DNA of 64,000 nt from the NCBI GenBank assembly GCA_033064195.1, contig JARBJD010000100.1:62001-126000 (forward strand), in the 5' to 3' direction. The notes beneath the pieces were generated by a model. The model had not been told where the DNA came from, did no database searches, and saw only the letters and a program-made list of their open reading frames with translations. The translations under genes and the position numbers were made by a program. Source of the DNA: Blattamonas nauphoetae (taxonomy: Eukaryota > Preaxostyla > Oxymonadida). This document shows positions 43,484 through 54,750 of the stretch, piece by piece; position 1 is the first letter of the stretch, and each line of letters opens with the position of its first letter.

Positions 43484-46354
43484 ATGATGGCATGGAAATC
43501 CTCCTTCTTCTCGTCGCTTTCTGAGAACTCGGAGTCTGTTCAGCGGATTGATGAACAGGAATTGGACCGTCTTGGCGGATGGAGGCGAGCAGTCCTCTTG
43601 ATCGACGAAATCTGCATCATGTGCCGTGGACAGGAAGACAATTTAATCCAATCTGTCGTCACAGAACTTGTCGACAACGGCGTTATCTCCAAACTAACAA
43701 GGGTCCTCACGAAGATCATCGTAATCCCAGATGCCAACGCTAACACAAGACACCATCACACTCGACCACCTGACACTCAATTCAGTCAACAGAACAGCCA
43801 ACCATTCTTTTCATATTTGCGAGAGAATGACAAGGCAGATCAGATTTCTACGCCCCTCACGCCAACACCACCGAAACAGACGTCGCCTTTCCTTGCCCTC
43901 ACGAATACGCTTCTGTCGTTGCTCTCGTTCAACGCACAGGCTGTTATCACCGCACATCAGGACGAACATGTCCAGAATTATCCCTCTCTGCACACCATCG
44001 TGTTCGCGATCCTCTTTGCATCACCGAGATCAATCACGCAACAATTGTTTGATGTGGTTTTTCTCATAATGACAAATACACCAGCGTCCCATCCCCTTTC
44101 TTCGCTGATCACTAAGCACCTAATTCCGCTCCTATTCAGCCCCATCACGTCAGTCCCTCTGACCCATCAACTCTCCCTCTTTCCTCCCCCAAAACCCAAC
44201 CTTTCCGACAACCACGCCCTCCAAGAAGTCCTGACACTCTCACTCGCGGGTATTCCCTCATCTTCAGACGAGATCTCCTCGCGTGATCTGGTGTCCCTTC
44301 ATCCGTGTACCGATTGCTCATACTGCCTAAACGCATGGAAACACAGAACAGGTGTTGCAGATCTCGAAGATGAATCGATCCCGACATTTCCTCTTTCTTC
44401 TGTCCCCTCCAGCAACTGTGTGAACTGGCGTGCCATTTGGTATCCACGAGTCACCCTCAAATCCTCTCTTTCTTCTCAAACTCGGTGTTCACCCAGCATA
44501 TTCTTATTTTGTTCGGACAGATCCCCATTTCTTCCTCGTTTAGTTTGCCCGCTCTTCGCTACCTTCGAACCGCCCTCCATTCGTCCAACACTCTTTTGAC
44601 CTTATTTTTCCCCCCAAACACGCCAAACATGACACTTCCGTCAATTTCTGGATTAGATTTTCATCATCCCCTTTCTTTTGCTGGACCAGGTGAACCTGTC
44701 GTCCTTCCTCCCGCCCGCTCTCTTCGACCACCCGTCATTCGCCCCAACCAATCCCTTCTATCTCATCTTCACTCCATTCCTGAAACACCGTCTGTCAGAT
44801 CACGCTCTGAGCTCGTCCCTTCTCGAGTTTCTCCTCACCCTCCTTCCTCAAAACCACTCATCAGAAGAAACACGCCACGGGATCCTTCTTCTCTTCGTGT
44901 ACCCGTTCATGGTGATGCAGTTTGCCCAGCGTGTCCGGACCATCGAGATGGAGGGGATGGAAGAACGGCGATTGGAGGAACAGAGCTTTCGGGAAGAGAT
45001 GGCACGAGTCGAACAGAACTGGGTGGGTAACCTGAAGGACAAGGGGAAGGAAGAAATCATGCTTGATTTTGTCGAATGGCGTCTTGCTCGATTTGATTGT
45101 CATTCTGTAGCAACAGTCCAAACAATCAACAACCACTCCCACACTCGCACAGTCTCTTTCACCCACAACTCCCTTCTCGAGCTTCCTGAGGTGAAGGGAG
45201 TGGGGATGGTTGACGTGTTGGAGTGGCTGTGTCGAGACGAGTACATCCTCGAGCTGTGCGACGCTGTCTCCGAAGCGTTGGACGAAGATGGGACCCTCGA
45301 AGCTGATCTGGAGAAGTGGTGTTCGAAGACAAGCGAGATTCAAGAGCAGCTTCTCGTCGACCTCAAACAACGAAACGCGCAGACGAGACTCGACGCCGAG
45401 CAGCAAAGGCAAGAGGAATGGGAGTTCTTCGTCAAGTCGAGAGCGGAAGAGGAGGAGTCGAAGGCACAGAAGGCCACTGTAGTCTCAATCGATTCTCCGC
45501 CAACCCAGCCTTCGCACATTCGGGGATCGTCGCCGTGGCAGACAGACTCTCCGCTGTTCTCAACATCGCAACACTCACCGGCGTCGATCTCTCGCTCCTT
45601 CCTCTCTCTTCAGATGGCGTCGACTAGTTGGATGCCCCCGTTCCCCTCCACCACTCCTCAGCCACGCAGCATCAACCACTCCCTCTCTGCCCAGCGCTTC
45701 ATGTTTGAGGCTGGCAGTCCGAGCACAATGTCCGACAGCACACCTCCCCTGATCAGTCTCAAAATCATGTCTCGATCGCCAGCCACGTCGGAAGAGTCTT
45801 CGGAGGCTGAGCAGAGCATCCCAACCATCTTCCATTCGCTTCACAAGTCGTCGTCTGGGAAGCAGACAGTCCCTACAGCACAATCACCGAAATCAACCCA
45901 GTCACCACCGCATGAACCAAAGCAACCGATCTTCGAGGAACTGCACTGTTCGCCGACAGATTCGCATCAGCTTCTCTTCAACACACCTCCCTTCCCACAC
46001 TCCCTCCTCTCCGCTGCCACATCCTCCTCCCTGCCTCGACCCACTCCTCGCCCGCCTTCTCGCCAGTCCCCCACACTCCGTCCCTCAGGCAAAGAGGTCG
46101 AGACCGACACGTTGGGATCGTTTGAACTGGTTGGGATTGACGAGATTGAGGCTGTCGACACTGGACACTTCAACGCGTCGTCGCCCTTCTCTTCCTCTCC
46201 TTTCACGGCTTCTCTCTCGCGGTTCAGTGTAAGTGTCCCAAGTGACACCGCAACAATCTCATTCCTTCCTCAGAACTCGCCTTCAGACACGCAATCACTC
46301 GGCTTGGGAATGTCTACCGCGTTTGAGTGTGAAAGCGATGATGGAGGACATTAA
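43484..46354 (+). CDS. large helical protein gene carried by the Mutator-like element
   Basis: Forward coding sequence in at least three pieces. Part 1 starts at ATG 43484 (MMAWKSSFFSSLSE) and runs to about 44419. A probable intron follows at 44420-44496 (77 bp, GTGAAC to ACCCAG), whose length correctly shifts to the next open frame (HILILFGQIPISSSFSLPAL). Sequence from 44690 (after CCAG) to TAA-ended 46354 encodes a helical domain (LVEWLCRDEYILELC-like block near 45230), a coil (EEWEFFVKSRAEEEESKAQK) and a long Ser/Pro/Thr-rich tail. The join near 44640-44690 is unresolved. Resembles ARM-type oxymonad proteins in style only. It may still be expressed. Confidence 0.5.
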
Positions 46355-46564
46355 CAAGGCGATACGTCCTGTGGATGAAGACTGAACGGCCAGTGATTGG
46401 GATGAGGATACTGCAGCGGCAGCAAGCGACATTCATGGGTGGGATCAACTCTGAAGTCAACTCCAAACTGCAATGCCGAAAAATGCGAAATGATCAACAC
46501 AAAATTCACATTTCACGTCGTATTCTTTGATTGCAAACATTTTTAAGTCGAAATGAACCAAAAC

Positions 46565-46657
46565 AAGAGAGATCTGCGTGTAGACTTCGAGATCTGCGCC
46601 TAGACCGATCTGCAGATCTGCGTCTAGACTTTTCCGGATCTGAGCCTAGACTTACCC
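46565..46657. repeat. right 93-bp inverted repeat of the Mutator-like element
   Basis: Partner of 40471-40563, with about three differences. It contains three to four direct CGCAGATCT/TCTAGGC units, so each end is itself internally repeated. The similarly built sequence at 61795-61885 marks another family member. Confidence 0.85.
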
Positions 46658-47094
46658 GTGTTGTGTCGTCTCTCTCTCACTCCCTCCCCCCTCTCTCGGT
46701 CCTCGTGCTTTCTCTTCTCTCACTCTTCTCATCTTCTCATCCTCAATCTGTCCTCTCCTTCCATCACCCGCAGTCTTCCTCTTTTTGGAATGATCGCGGA
46801 CATTGAAAATGATGAGAAACACAACAGTGGTGAGAGGGATCAAAGATGCGATGAGAACAATGAGCCACGTTGGGAATTGCCAATCAGGCCGAAGTGGGTT
46901 GGCCCAGTCGATGTGCGTGTTTGTCTTTCTCTCCATTTGGTTCTTCTCCTTCTTATTCCTCTCCTTCCTTCAACTTTCGAAATTTCGTGATTGCTTCGTT
47001 CTTTCTTTATTCTTCGATCTCTTTTATGTTTTATGGTTGTTATTTTTTCTTTTTGTCATTAATATTGTGATTTTTTCTCTTCATGTTTTTTCAG

Positions 47095-48464
47095 GTGATT
47101 TGGGGGCAGCGGAATCGGAAGATGTGAGCAGCACGCGTTCGGTGATTTCTCAACTGTACGTGTCGCCGGAACGAATGGATTCGGAAACCGGAAGGGCGAC
47201 GTGCTCATCGGATGTGTGGGCGTTGGGGATTGTTCTTCACTGGCTTCTGTTTGGAGAACCGCCTTTCAAGAGCAAATCTCTTCTGAAACTGGGTCGTGAG
47301 ATCTCGTCGTTCCAAGTGTCGATGATTGGGGAGAGTTGTGGAGGGGAAGAACGTGCGCTTCTGATGCGAATGTTGGATCCAGTTTGTTTCCTTTCTTTAT
47401 GTCTTCTTTTCCCTTTTTTCTTCATCTTTTCTTCATTCTCTTCATTATTTCTCATTTTCTTGTTTTCTGTTCAGAACCCAGCGACTCGAGTGACGAGTTC
47501 CCAGTTGTGTTCATTTGGAGTGTTTCGTGGCCTTGTGAACACTCCCGCAGGAGTTTGGAAACTGAAAGACGTGGACGAGGAAGCGCTGTCCAACAAATTG
47601 GATCGAATGGGGTTGGAACACGAATCTGAGAAGCAACGACTGCTGGCGGAAATTGTGCGATTGGAGAAAGCGAGACAAGAACTTGAAAATGAAAAATGGA
47701 CCCAACAACAGCGTGCTAAGGAAGTCCTGAAGAAGGAACGTGAAAAAGTTCATGGATTGGAGCGAGAATTGGCCGACTTGAAATCGCGTGTGATTCAACC
47801 TTCAACTCGACCTGTGCACCCAGTGGAGCAATCCATCTCTACCACGACGCCTCTTCCATCCCATCCTCAGCCAGCACCACGAACACCCCATCCACAACCA
47901 AGACGATCTCAAATTGGAGCAGCAGCGATCGAACTGGTCAATCAGTTGGATTATGAAATTTCTGGAAATGTCATCAGAAAATTACAGGAATCTGACTCAT
48001 CGATTATCTCGATCGAGTTTGGGGCAGTTGTGGCTCGTCTGTCACTCACAATCAGAAAAGGATGGAATGGAGATATTTCTGTCGGGATCATTTCATCCAA
48101 TCTAAGCAACGAGGCCTTCGCGACGTACTTTCCCAAACTGAAGGGAGGGGCAGGATGGGATTTACAGTATGCGTTTCGAAGTGCCGCACAGAACAAGAAA
48201 GAGAGACACCACAGATCAGCATGTTTGGCAGGAAGAGCAGGACAGCGAGTGGTGTTGGAGGCGGATGGACGAGAAGGAAAGCGAACATTGAAACTGTCGC
48301 AAGATGGAGAGACACAGCCAGTCTTCTTCACGAACATCCCAGTTCCCTTCCGATTTGCTGTGAACATCTGGACACCAACAGATTCAGTTGAGATTGAGTC
48401 AGTTGAAGTCATGGACGAGCCGCAGATGGTTGGAGGAACGAAATCGGTCAAGATGGATGAATGA
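47095..48464 (+). pseudogene. 5'-truncated family K kinase
   Basis: Contains only kinase exons 4 (47095-47381) and 5 (47475-48464), with intron 4 at 47382-47474. The sequence before exon 4 is intron 3 down to about 46913, where it is fused head-on to a family C fragment. Exon 4 has DLGAAESED, SPERM and SDVWALGIVLHWL. Exon 5 encodes a coil lacking the KKDRET repeats (40 codons shorter than paralogues) and a full SPRY-like domain ending at TGA 48464. The glycine loop, Lys and HGD loop are missing, so it cannot be a kinase. The frame is still open from 46803, and a chimeric or domain-only protein is conceivable. Confidence 0.82.
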
Positions 48465-48599
48465 AGCAGAACACCCCTCTTCGAATCGTGACTTTGAGTT
48501 TGGAATTAACATCCTGGAGCTCTCCTTCATTTCGATTGCTCATCCAAGTGAAGGAACCTTGACACTTCAGCTGAAATCTATTCACTCTGATGTGAAGAC

Positions 48600-48732
48600 G
48601 TCTCGAGAATGTTGTGATTGTGGAAACAGATGCCTCGAGAATGATGTGATTGTGGAAACAGATGCCTCGAGAATGTTGTGATTGTGGAAACAGATGCCTC
48701 GAGAATGTTGTGATTGTGGAAACAGATGCCTC
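48600..48732. repeat. 32-bp tandem repeat, about four copies
   Basis: Unit TCGAGAATGTTGTGATTGTG plus GAAACAGATGCC, repeated head to tail with one or two substitutions. No spacers between units, so it is a minisatellite and not CRISPR. Lies just after the truncated kinase. Confidence 0.85.
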
Positions 48733-49085
48733 TGGCCAACTCGCACCGCATCCGGCTGAACGATATCCGTTTGAGACAGAATCGGAAAAGATGAAAGGAA
48801 CATCGTTTTTGGCAACAGAAATTGAATACTGCACTCCCGATTGTGTGATTCATCCTTCACCATTTTCTCGAAATGAACTCAGAGATGTAAAACAAGACAT
48901 GGACTGAACAGTTGCAAGTTCTCCTTTTCCAAAATATTAATGAATAACGGAATCAGACGGTTTTCTCCTCTCCCGGACTTTGGCGTTGAGAAGAATAGTT
49001 GGAGACACGATGTCGCATTCATTTTCTTTGCATATTCCGAGTAGTGTTCAAGAGGAGAATACCATGAGAATAAAACAGGACATAA
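48733..49085. other. spacer
   Basis: Between the minisatellite and a MITE. No coding sequence or further repeats recognised. Confidence 0.4.
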
Positions 49086-49875
49086 TAGTGGTGTTAGAAA
49101 CCCGCCAGTGTTCAGAAACCCGCAACGAGAGTCTAAAAAACCGCAACCGAACGATCTTCATCCTAATCAAGCTCTTTCACTATTTCTTCAAACTATATTC
49201 TTATTTTCTCACTTCTTTTGAAAAAATTAATCCCAAATAATCGTGAAGTGACGAAATTTAACCTGATCATTCTTCAGATGGTGCATTGTCATCGAATCTC
49301 ACTCCTTTCGGGATTCGTTGTTGTACAAGCCAATGATTGCCTAAAATCTGTGTGATATCTGTGGTTTATTTCGGTTTCATCAGTTTGTTTCGACTTGGAG
49401 ACCCAATTAAATAAAGTTTCTGGATTGTTGCGCCACTGAAGGTAAAGTCTGTTTACTTGTTGTAATGATCACCTCCTCCAGGTCTTCTGTCCATCAGAGC
49501 AAGTCTTTCTTGATTTCAGAACTCAGTACGACGTCATTGTTGAATGTCGATCAGTTAGCGAGAATACTCTATATTTTCCTTCCTTCGATCGAATGGCCTT
49601 GATAAAGATATCCATGTGTTGGCTGAAACATCTACTACGTTTGAATATCGCGAATCATGTCCAGTGCATTGAATCAGAGACTTTGGTTTGAATCATGACC
49701 CATTGCGTTGAATTGCACCTCTCCCAGACGATTTTTGTTTTCACCATTTTGCCAGAAAACTTATTGATACCTTCTGAAGAGACTGTGAGAAAAGCGTGAA
49801 ATGTCAAGAATGAAGTGGCGGTTTTATCACGCTGGTTGCGGGTTTATGAACCAGAGCGGGTTTCTAACACCACTA
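49086..49875. mobile_element. 790-bp MITE with TAGTGGTGTTAGAAACCCGC ends
   Basis: Inverted ends match over about 20 bp, then partly to about 60 bp, with AAACCCGC repeated inside each arm. Bordered by TAA on both sides (49083-49085 and 49876-49878). Termini and 3-bp duplication agree with the element at 60030-60625, so the two form a family. AT-rich interior, no coding signal. Confidence 0.75.
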
Positions 49876-50072
49876 TAAGACGGATTACCCAACACAGATT
49901 CTGATCGATGCCTGACTCGGGAGAACGAGAATGAAGAGGAGACAGCGTGATTTCTAATAAAATGGAAGGGACTAGATTCAGCAGTGCAGCCTCACTGATC
50001 GCTTCATCTCTCTCGCGATTTCATGTCCAAGTGAAGAGTTCACAATCACGAACACAGCGAAGACCAGTCATC

Positions 50073-52423
50073 TCAATCCTCGTTGGCCACAGCCTGAAGG
50101 GGGATGTTGTGGCCGAACTGGGTTAGCATCGACGGGTGCAGCTGACATTCTACCGCACCCACCACATCCTCCACGCCTTCCTCCAGAAGACATTCACGCA
50201 GCTGGACGAGTGTCTGCTCGATGGACGGATCGAAGGGCGGGTGGAAGACGATGGAGTGGAGCACCATCTTCCAATGAAGTGGCAGTGCTCGTTGGCTCAC
50301 TCGTCCTTCAGAACGGAAATGGATCCTGACCATCCCATTCAACGTCCACATCACAGCAAACTGAAGATTCTCGGAGAACGACAGACACCGCTCGGATCGA
50401 GTCGAGCCTCCCTCATTTTGGAGAGTGGGGAGATCTCGTCTGTCCCCTTCCAGAAATGCCCAAAATACGAAGCGGATGTTCTCGTTGTAAGAAAAGTCCA
50501 TATAGCAATTCCTGGTTGTGAGAAGATGGAGATTGAACGTCACGACGAGATCTCGTGCTGCAGAATCCAAGTGGTTGCACCATTTTCGTTCCTCTCCCTC
50601 TTTCACCAACGCTCCTTTCGCTCTGTAGTACGGGACGAAGTTGTGGAGAAGACGAGGCAGGCGAATTGCACACTCCAACGCCAATCTCAATCGAAGTGTG
50701 AGTTGGAGAAAGCGCCTCATTTCGTAGTTGATCCGATCACGATGATCGGGAAGGTCGCGATCCTTGCCCAAACGAATGATCGACTCAGCTGCGACGATCT
50801 CGCTCCTCAGAATGTCGTTCAACACAGATTGTTCCGTCGGGAAGGCGAGTGACGGCGGGATGAAGTGGAATGGGTTGGGAGGATTGGAGGTGGAGAGCAC
50901 TGTCAGTTTGGTTTTCAGTGAAAGCATCCAGAGAGACACCTCGTCGGGTTTGATGCTTGGATCCAACGGGGTGAGGGTGGGAATGAGAGAGAGAAGAAGA
51001 GGAGAGAAATCGATGTGCTCGAATAGTTGTTGGAACCAAAACAAACCATGAGCAAGAAAATGAAGATGCTGGTTGATGTCGGGATCTCCCGCGAATGGAC
51101 ACTTTGGATTTCCTCGCATCTGCAACACTCTTCCCACTGTCTCCCCAAACTCCACAGCGATCTCTTCACCTCTTCCGAGAACCATCGCTTGTTCGTCTTC
51201 CCGAAGTGCATTCTGACTGTTCACCACAAACAGCAGTTGGAGGAGAAGCCTCCACGCCTCCACTGCGATCTGAAGTCTGTCGATCCGCTTCCCCAGTCGA
51301 ACGAGGAGGGAGGAGTGTTTGAAGAGAAGGGATGACATTTCTGACGAATCTTTCTCGGTTTCGTGAAAGGTTTGGTTGGAGGCACGAAGGATGAAGAACG
51401 CTTCGTTGTCGTCAGTGGCATCAGAGAGGACAGAGAGAAGAGGGACAAGTGGACAGGTCGATCGAAGAAGCTTTTCATTCTGTGTTGACACCATCACCCA
51501 AATCTGCGTCACAATCTCTCTCCTTCCCTCACCGCCACTCTCCAACTGACCAATCAGCTCAGCCAGAATTGGTCTGTATTGCGCGCCCGACTCTCCAACA
51601 AAATGCCCAAAAGGTGATGACCAAGTTCGACGCCTTCTTCGAGACATCATCAGCCGAATACCGAGCTCCACACATCGCACCAGTTTCTGGGGAAGCGATG
51701 GGTTGAGGCGAGTGAAGAAGAGGGCCACAATTCGAACGAAGTCGGGAGTGATCGCGGGGGGTACAAATCCGAAGAAGTGCGAGATGGTCTGGAGGTGGAA
51801 GACGAGGGAGACGAGGAAGCACTGTGAGTCGACGTCGGCGTGGGGAAGGAGGAGGAAGACGAGAGACACGGCCGATTCCATATCCATCCGCTCTGGGTTG
51901 GTCAACACAGGGCGAATCTTCCCTTTGTTGAAAGTTGCGAAGAACCACTCAGTCAGTCTCAGACAGATTCGGAACAGGTGCGATTGGCTCAGAGTGTGAT
52001 TGTTCGGTCCTGACACACTATTGTCAGTGAAGTCAGGATCATTGTGGGTTGTGTCTGACGATGCAGTTGGTTGGTGGTTGGATGAGAGACAATCAGAGGC
52101 AGTCGAGAAGAGTGCAGAGATCAACAAGCACGCCAATCGATGGAAGAAGACTGTGGATGTTGAAGTTTTTTGGTCGAGAACGTAGTTTCTGACAGTCCAT
52201 GACACATCTCCCAAGACACTGAAGCAATAAACAAAGAGCGATACACACAGCACGGTTGGGAATGAAGTATCTTTTGAATGGCTCCAAAAAGCCATCTTCG
52301 AACCATCCAACATTCTCGTCTGTCACAATCGGGTCGGATTCTAAGAAAGTGAAAATTTGGTTCAAGGAAAGATGAAATGGACGTACCTCGGAGATGATCG
52401 AGAAGACATTGGATGGAGTCCAT
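50073..52423 (-). CDS. 757-residue helical protein, three exons
   Basis: Exon 1 52387-52423 (MDSIQCLLDHLR), intron 52341-52386 (46 bp, GTACGT to TTAG), exon 2 52182-52340, intron 52151-52181 (31 bp), exon 3 50073-52150. The two introns are what join the conserved N-terminal frame (ESDPIVTDENVGWFEDGFLE) to the long frame of exon 3; total length is an exact multiple of three. The product is helix-rich throughout with an internal hydrophobic stretch near residue 45, and a LRECLLEEGVEDVVGAVECQ segment near the end, reminiscent of ARM/HEAT proteins. No known domain recognised. The 31-bp intron begins GTTCTC, unlike the others, so that join is the least certain. Confidence 0.75.
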
Positions 52424-52767
52424 CTTGAAAATCCTTGACGATTAAACATGTCATAATCCTGTGATTGTAAGATCGAACCATCATTTTTCATTTTGTCTTG
52501 TCTCTGAATTGTTCTTTTCTGAATAGCAGTCATCTCTTCGATTCTTCGTCACTCTGACATTTCTACAACCTGGATTGTCATCTAAATCCGGAAATTTTCA
52601 ACCAGTCTCGAACAATCAAACAGAGAACGCAATCAGAGTTTGGATGAGTGAATCCATCATCAATCGATCCTGATCATTTTTCGGTATTTACTTGAACAAC
52701 TGGATGATTTTTGTTCGGCAAAATAATCCCTCAACTGGATCGGTCCACTTGAAAAACTAAAACTTCC
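52424..52767. other. divergent intergenic region
   Basis: 345 bp between the starts of the helical-protein gene (left, minus) and the family C gene (right, plus). It must hold both promoters. No box shared with family A was seen. Confidence 0.5.
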
Positions 52768-54750
52768 ATGACACCTTCAATCATTCTCATCATCTTCCTA
52801 ATCACATCTGAGATGATTGATCTACATAGTCTCATCGATTTACATACGGAACCTATGTTTTTTGTCGGATTGTCGGAAGTTTATCGTGCGAGTGAAGTTC
52901 TGCTGAAATCTCGCACCGTAACTCTTGTCGGAAAGACTACAGTGACTCTCCTGGATCTTGAAACGGAGTTTCAATCAGCATTTCGTCTCACCAGCTCAAC
53001 GTTGAAACTGATTACACTCACAATCAAACCGTCTCGTTTTTCATCGTTGGCCACAGCAGAGAATGACTCCGAAATGTCCCTGGATCGATGCATCTATTCC
53101 ATGGTGGAGTTTTGCCAGTCGATTCTTGTTGGGGAACGGAGCAAACTGGTACTGTCGTCGTTCTCGATGAGTTTTGTGACATTCCGCGCATCGATGATTG
53201 CTGGGACTGGAAGCAGTGAAAATCCGCGCCTCAGCATCTCTTTGTCATCGTGCATGATTGACAATGCTTTGTTAGTCTCTCAATTTCCGATTATTGGCGG
53301 AACCGACATCGAAACCATCACCGTCTCGAACAGCTCGTTCTCCAACATCACGGTCCTTGAAGACCCTTCTCATGCACTTGAACGTGCAGCTGGAGTTCCC
53401 TCTCGCCGAATTGAGGTTATTCACACCTCGCTGCATGAAATATCTGGACCGCTGTCTGGGACACTCTTCTTCGGAGTTCAAGCTCATTCGCTGAAGCTGG
53501 CGTTGGTGTCGATGACAGACTGTTCGAATGCAGCTCCTTTCTGGGAGAGTGTTGTCTTTCCGGAGTCCAGCGAGGTGTCTGTGGACGAGTGTGCGATTCT
53601 CGGGGCAACCACAACGCCATTCCAACCGAACGGCTCGTTCCTCTTTCTGTGCAACCCTCACACAACCATGACACTGAATTCGTCGTCTTTTGCTCACTGT
53701 ACTGCTTCTGAAGACGGCGGCTGCATCTGGACATCGTCGCAGGCTCGGATTGAGATTGAGAACTGCACCACAACAAACTGCTCGGCGGGAGGGCGCGGAG
53801 GGTTTGTGTGTTCGACTGGGCACCGCACGACATTCGCATACAACAACAGCACGAGTGTGTCTTGCTCAGCGGGTGGACAAGGCGGGTCGCTGTTTGTGGC
53901 TGGTCTGGCGTCGTTCTCGGCGATTTGGGGGACCTTCGAAAACTGCTATTCGGGCGAGTGTGGCGGAGGTGTGGCACTGGTCGTGGAGAGCCATGCGGCT
54001 CTTTCGTTCAGTCGCGTGGACTTCAGGCAGAACGAGGCAGAAGCGTCAGTTGGAAACGATGTTGCTGTGACGTTCACTTCGAGTCCATCCTCGCCGCTGA
54101 CAAAGAAAGACTTGAAAACGTGTTGGAGCACATCGGCCACTCCGAAAGTGTCGCTGCTTCCGACAAGCACGCACATCGACTGGGCCAACCCACTTCGGCC
54201 TGACTGGCTATTCCCGACGTGGCTCATTGTTCTCATCGTATCTTTGATCCCACTCACCACTGTTGTGTTTCTTATCATTTTCAATGTCCGCGATCATTCG
54301 AAAAAGAAGAAGACTGCGGCTGATGGAAGGAGAGGACAGATTGAGGATGAGAAGATGAGAAGAGTGAGAAAAGAGAAAGCACGAGGATCGAGAGAGGGAG
54401 AAGGGAGAGAGGGAAAGACGACGCAACACGATGACGAAGAGGAGGGCAGACTGCGCAGAAAGGAAGAGAGCAGACAGCGTCGACTGGAACGACGTCGACA
54501 GCGACGAGAACAGGAGGGGAGAGAGAGTGGGATGAAGAGAGAAGTGGATGGAGTGGCAGAGACAGAGAATCGTCTCTCCTCGCTGAAGGACGGCAGCGAG
54601 CAGGCCAGCCTTCCTCCCGCCCATCCTCGCTCCTCTTCGTACTGTCCTCCGCAGCCTCCCCTCGTGCCGACTTTGCTGACTGTGGCTGATGGACAGTGTG
54701 ACACCCAACTTGCACCGTCCGTCCTCCCTCCGCCCTTCCCTCTCCAATGA
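52768..54750 (+). CDS. family C beta-helix surface protein with one membrane span
   Basis: Single-exon gene of 660 residues. An N-terminal hydrophobic signal (MTPSIILIIFLITSE) leads into a long ectodomain with the periodicity of a right-handed parallel beta-helix. Recurrent turns are SEDGGCIWTSS, AGGRGGFVCSTG, AGGQGGSLFVAG and SGECGGGVALV around residues 310-410, with many NxS/T sites. A membrane span (WLFPTWLIVLIVSLIPLTTV) at about 480-505 is followed by a Lys/Arg/Glu-rich cytoplasmic tail and a Pro-rich end. This suits a type I surface protein, perhaps for adhesion or sensing. A kinase gene follows in the same orientation 470 bp downstream. Such ectodomains and kinase domains occur fused in some oxymonad proteins, as I recall. 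Confidence 0.85.
   Translation: MTPSIILIIFLITSEMIDLHSLIDLHTEPMFFVGLSEVYRASEVLLKSRTVTLVGKTTVTLLDLETEFQSAFRLTSSTLKLITLTIKPSRFSSLATAENDSEMSLDRCIYSMVEFCQSILVGERSKLVLSSFSMSFVTFRASMIAGTGSSENPRLSISLSSCMIDNALLVSQFPIIGGTDIETITVSNSSFSNITVLEDPSHALERAAGVPSRRIEVIHTSLHEISGPLSGTLFFGVQAHSLKLALVSMTDCSNAAPFWESVVFPESSEVSVDECAILGATTTPFQPNGSFLFLCNPHTTMTLNSSSFAHCTASEDGGCIWTSSQARIEIENCTTTNCSAGGRGGFVCSTGHRTTFAYNNSTSVSCSAGGQGGSLFVAGLASFSAIWGTFENCYSGECGGGVALVVESHAALSFSRVDFRQNEAEASVGNDVAVTFTSSPSSPLTKKDLKTCWSTSATPKVSLLPTSTHIDWANPLRPDWLFPTWLIVLIVSLIPLTTVVFLIIFNVRDHSKKKKTAADGRRGQIEDEKMRRVRKEKARGSREGEGREGKTTQHDDEEEGRLRRKEESRQRRLERRRQRREQEGRESGMKREVDGVAETENRLSSLKDGSEQASLPPAHPRSSSYCPPQPPLVPTLLTVADGQCDTQLAPSVLPPPFPLQ

Larger units (their letters stand above)
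40471..46657. mobile_element. 6.19-kb Mutator-like element carrying a host-type gene
   Basis: 93-bp inverted repeats (40471-40563 and 46565-46657) begin GGGTARGTCTAG and are built of repeated CGCAGATCT units. They are bordered by the 9-bp duplication GTGTTGTGT (40462-40470 and 46658-46666). The empty site is visible in the intact family C gene around 54425-54435. Long terminal repeats with 9-bp duplications are typical of Mutator/MULE elements. No MuDR transposase is seen; the interior holds a hAT-like element and a large helical-protein gene, the pattern called Pack-MULE in plants. Confidence 0.88.
40227..46912 (-). pseudogene. family C surface-protein gene copy, split by a Mutator-like element
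   Basis: Only the 3' part of a family C gene remains. The membrane-anchor segment (WANPLRPDWQFPTWLIVLIA, then LIPLTTVVFLIIFNVRDHS) and the start of the Arg/Glu-rich tail lie at 46667-46912. The rest of the tail and the stop region lie at 40227-40461. The 6.19-kb element sits between the two, in the TTQHDDEEEG region. About 100 bp near the C-terminus is deleted compared with 52768-54750. The beta-helix ectodomain is absent, because the copy ends at a rearrangement breakpoint near 46912. Confidence 0.82.
35182..46920 (-). other. inverted segmental duplicate of 54.1-58.8 kb
   Basis: Read on the minus strand it has the same order as 54130-58815: family C 3' part, kinase, small frames, tRNA-Lys. 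It is enlarged by a Mutator-like element and a MITE. On its left it continues at 19012-19330 once the 15.85-kb element is removed. The right breakpoint, near 46912, joins a family C gene to intron 3 of another kinase. Confidence 0.85.

Noticed and set aside
48600-48732. CRISPR-like repeat
   Set aside because: Units are contiguous and near-identical with no unique spacers; a eukaryotic minisatellite.
48448-48863. Three repetitive minus-strand proteins rich in SVSTITTFSRH-type repeats
   Set aside because: They are translations of the 32-bp tandem repeat in different frames.
50136-50852. 238-codon plus-strand frame within the 757-residue gene
   Set aside because: Antisense shadow; the minus-strand frame is far longer, needs only two short introns and has coherent helical composition.
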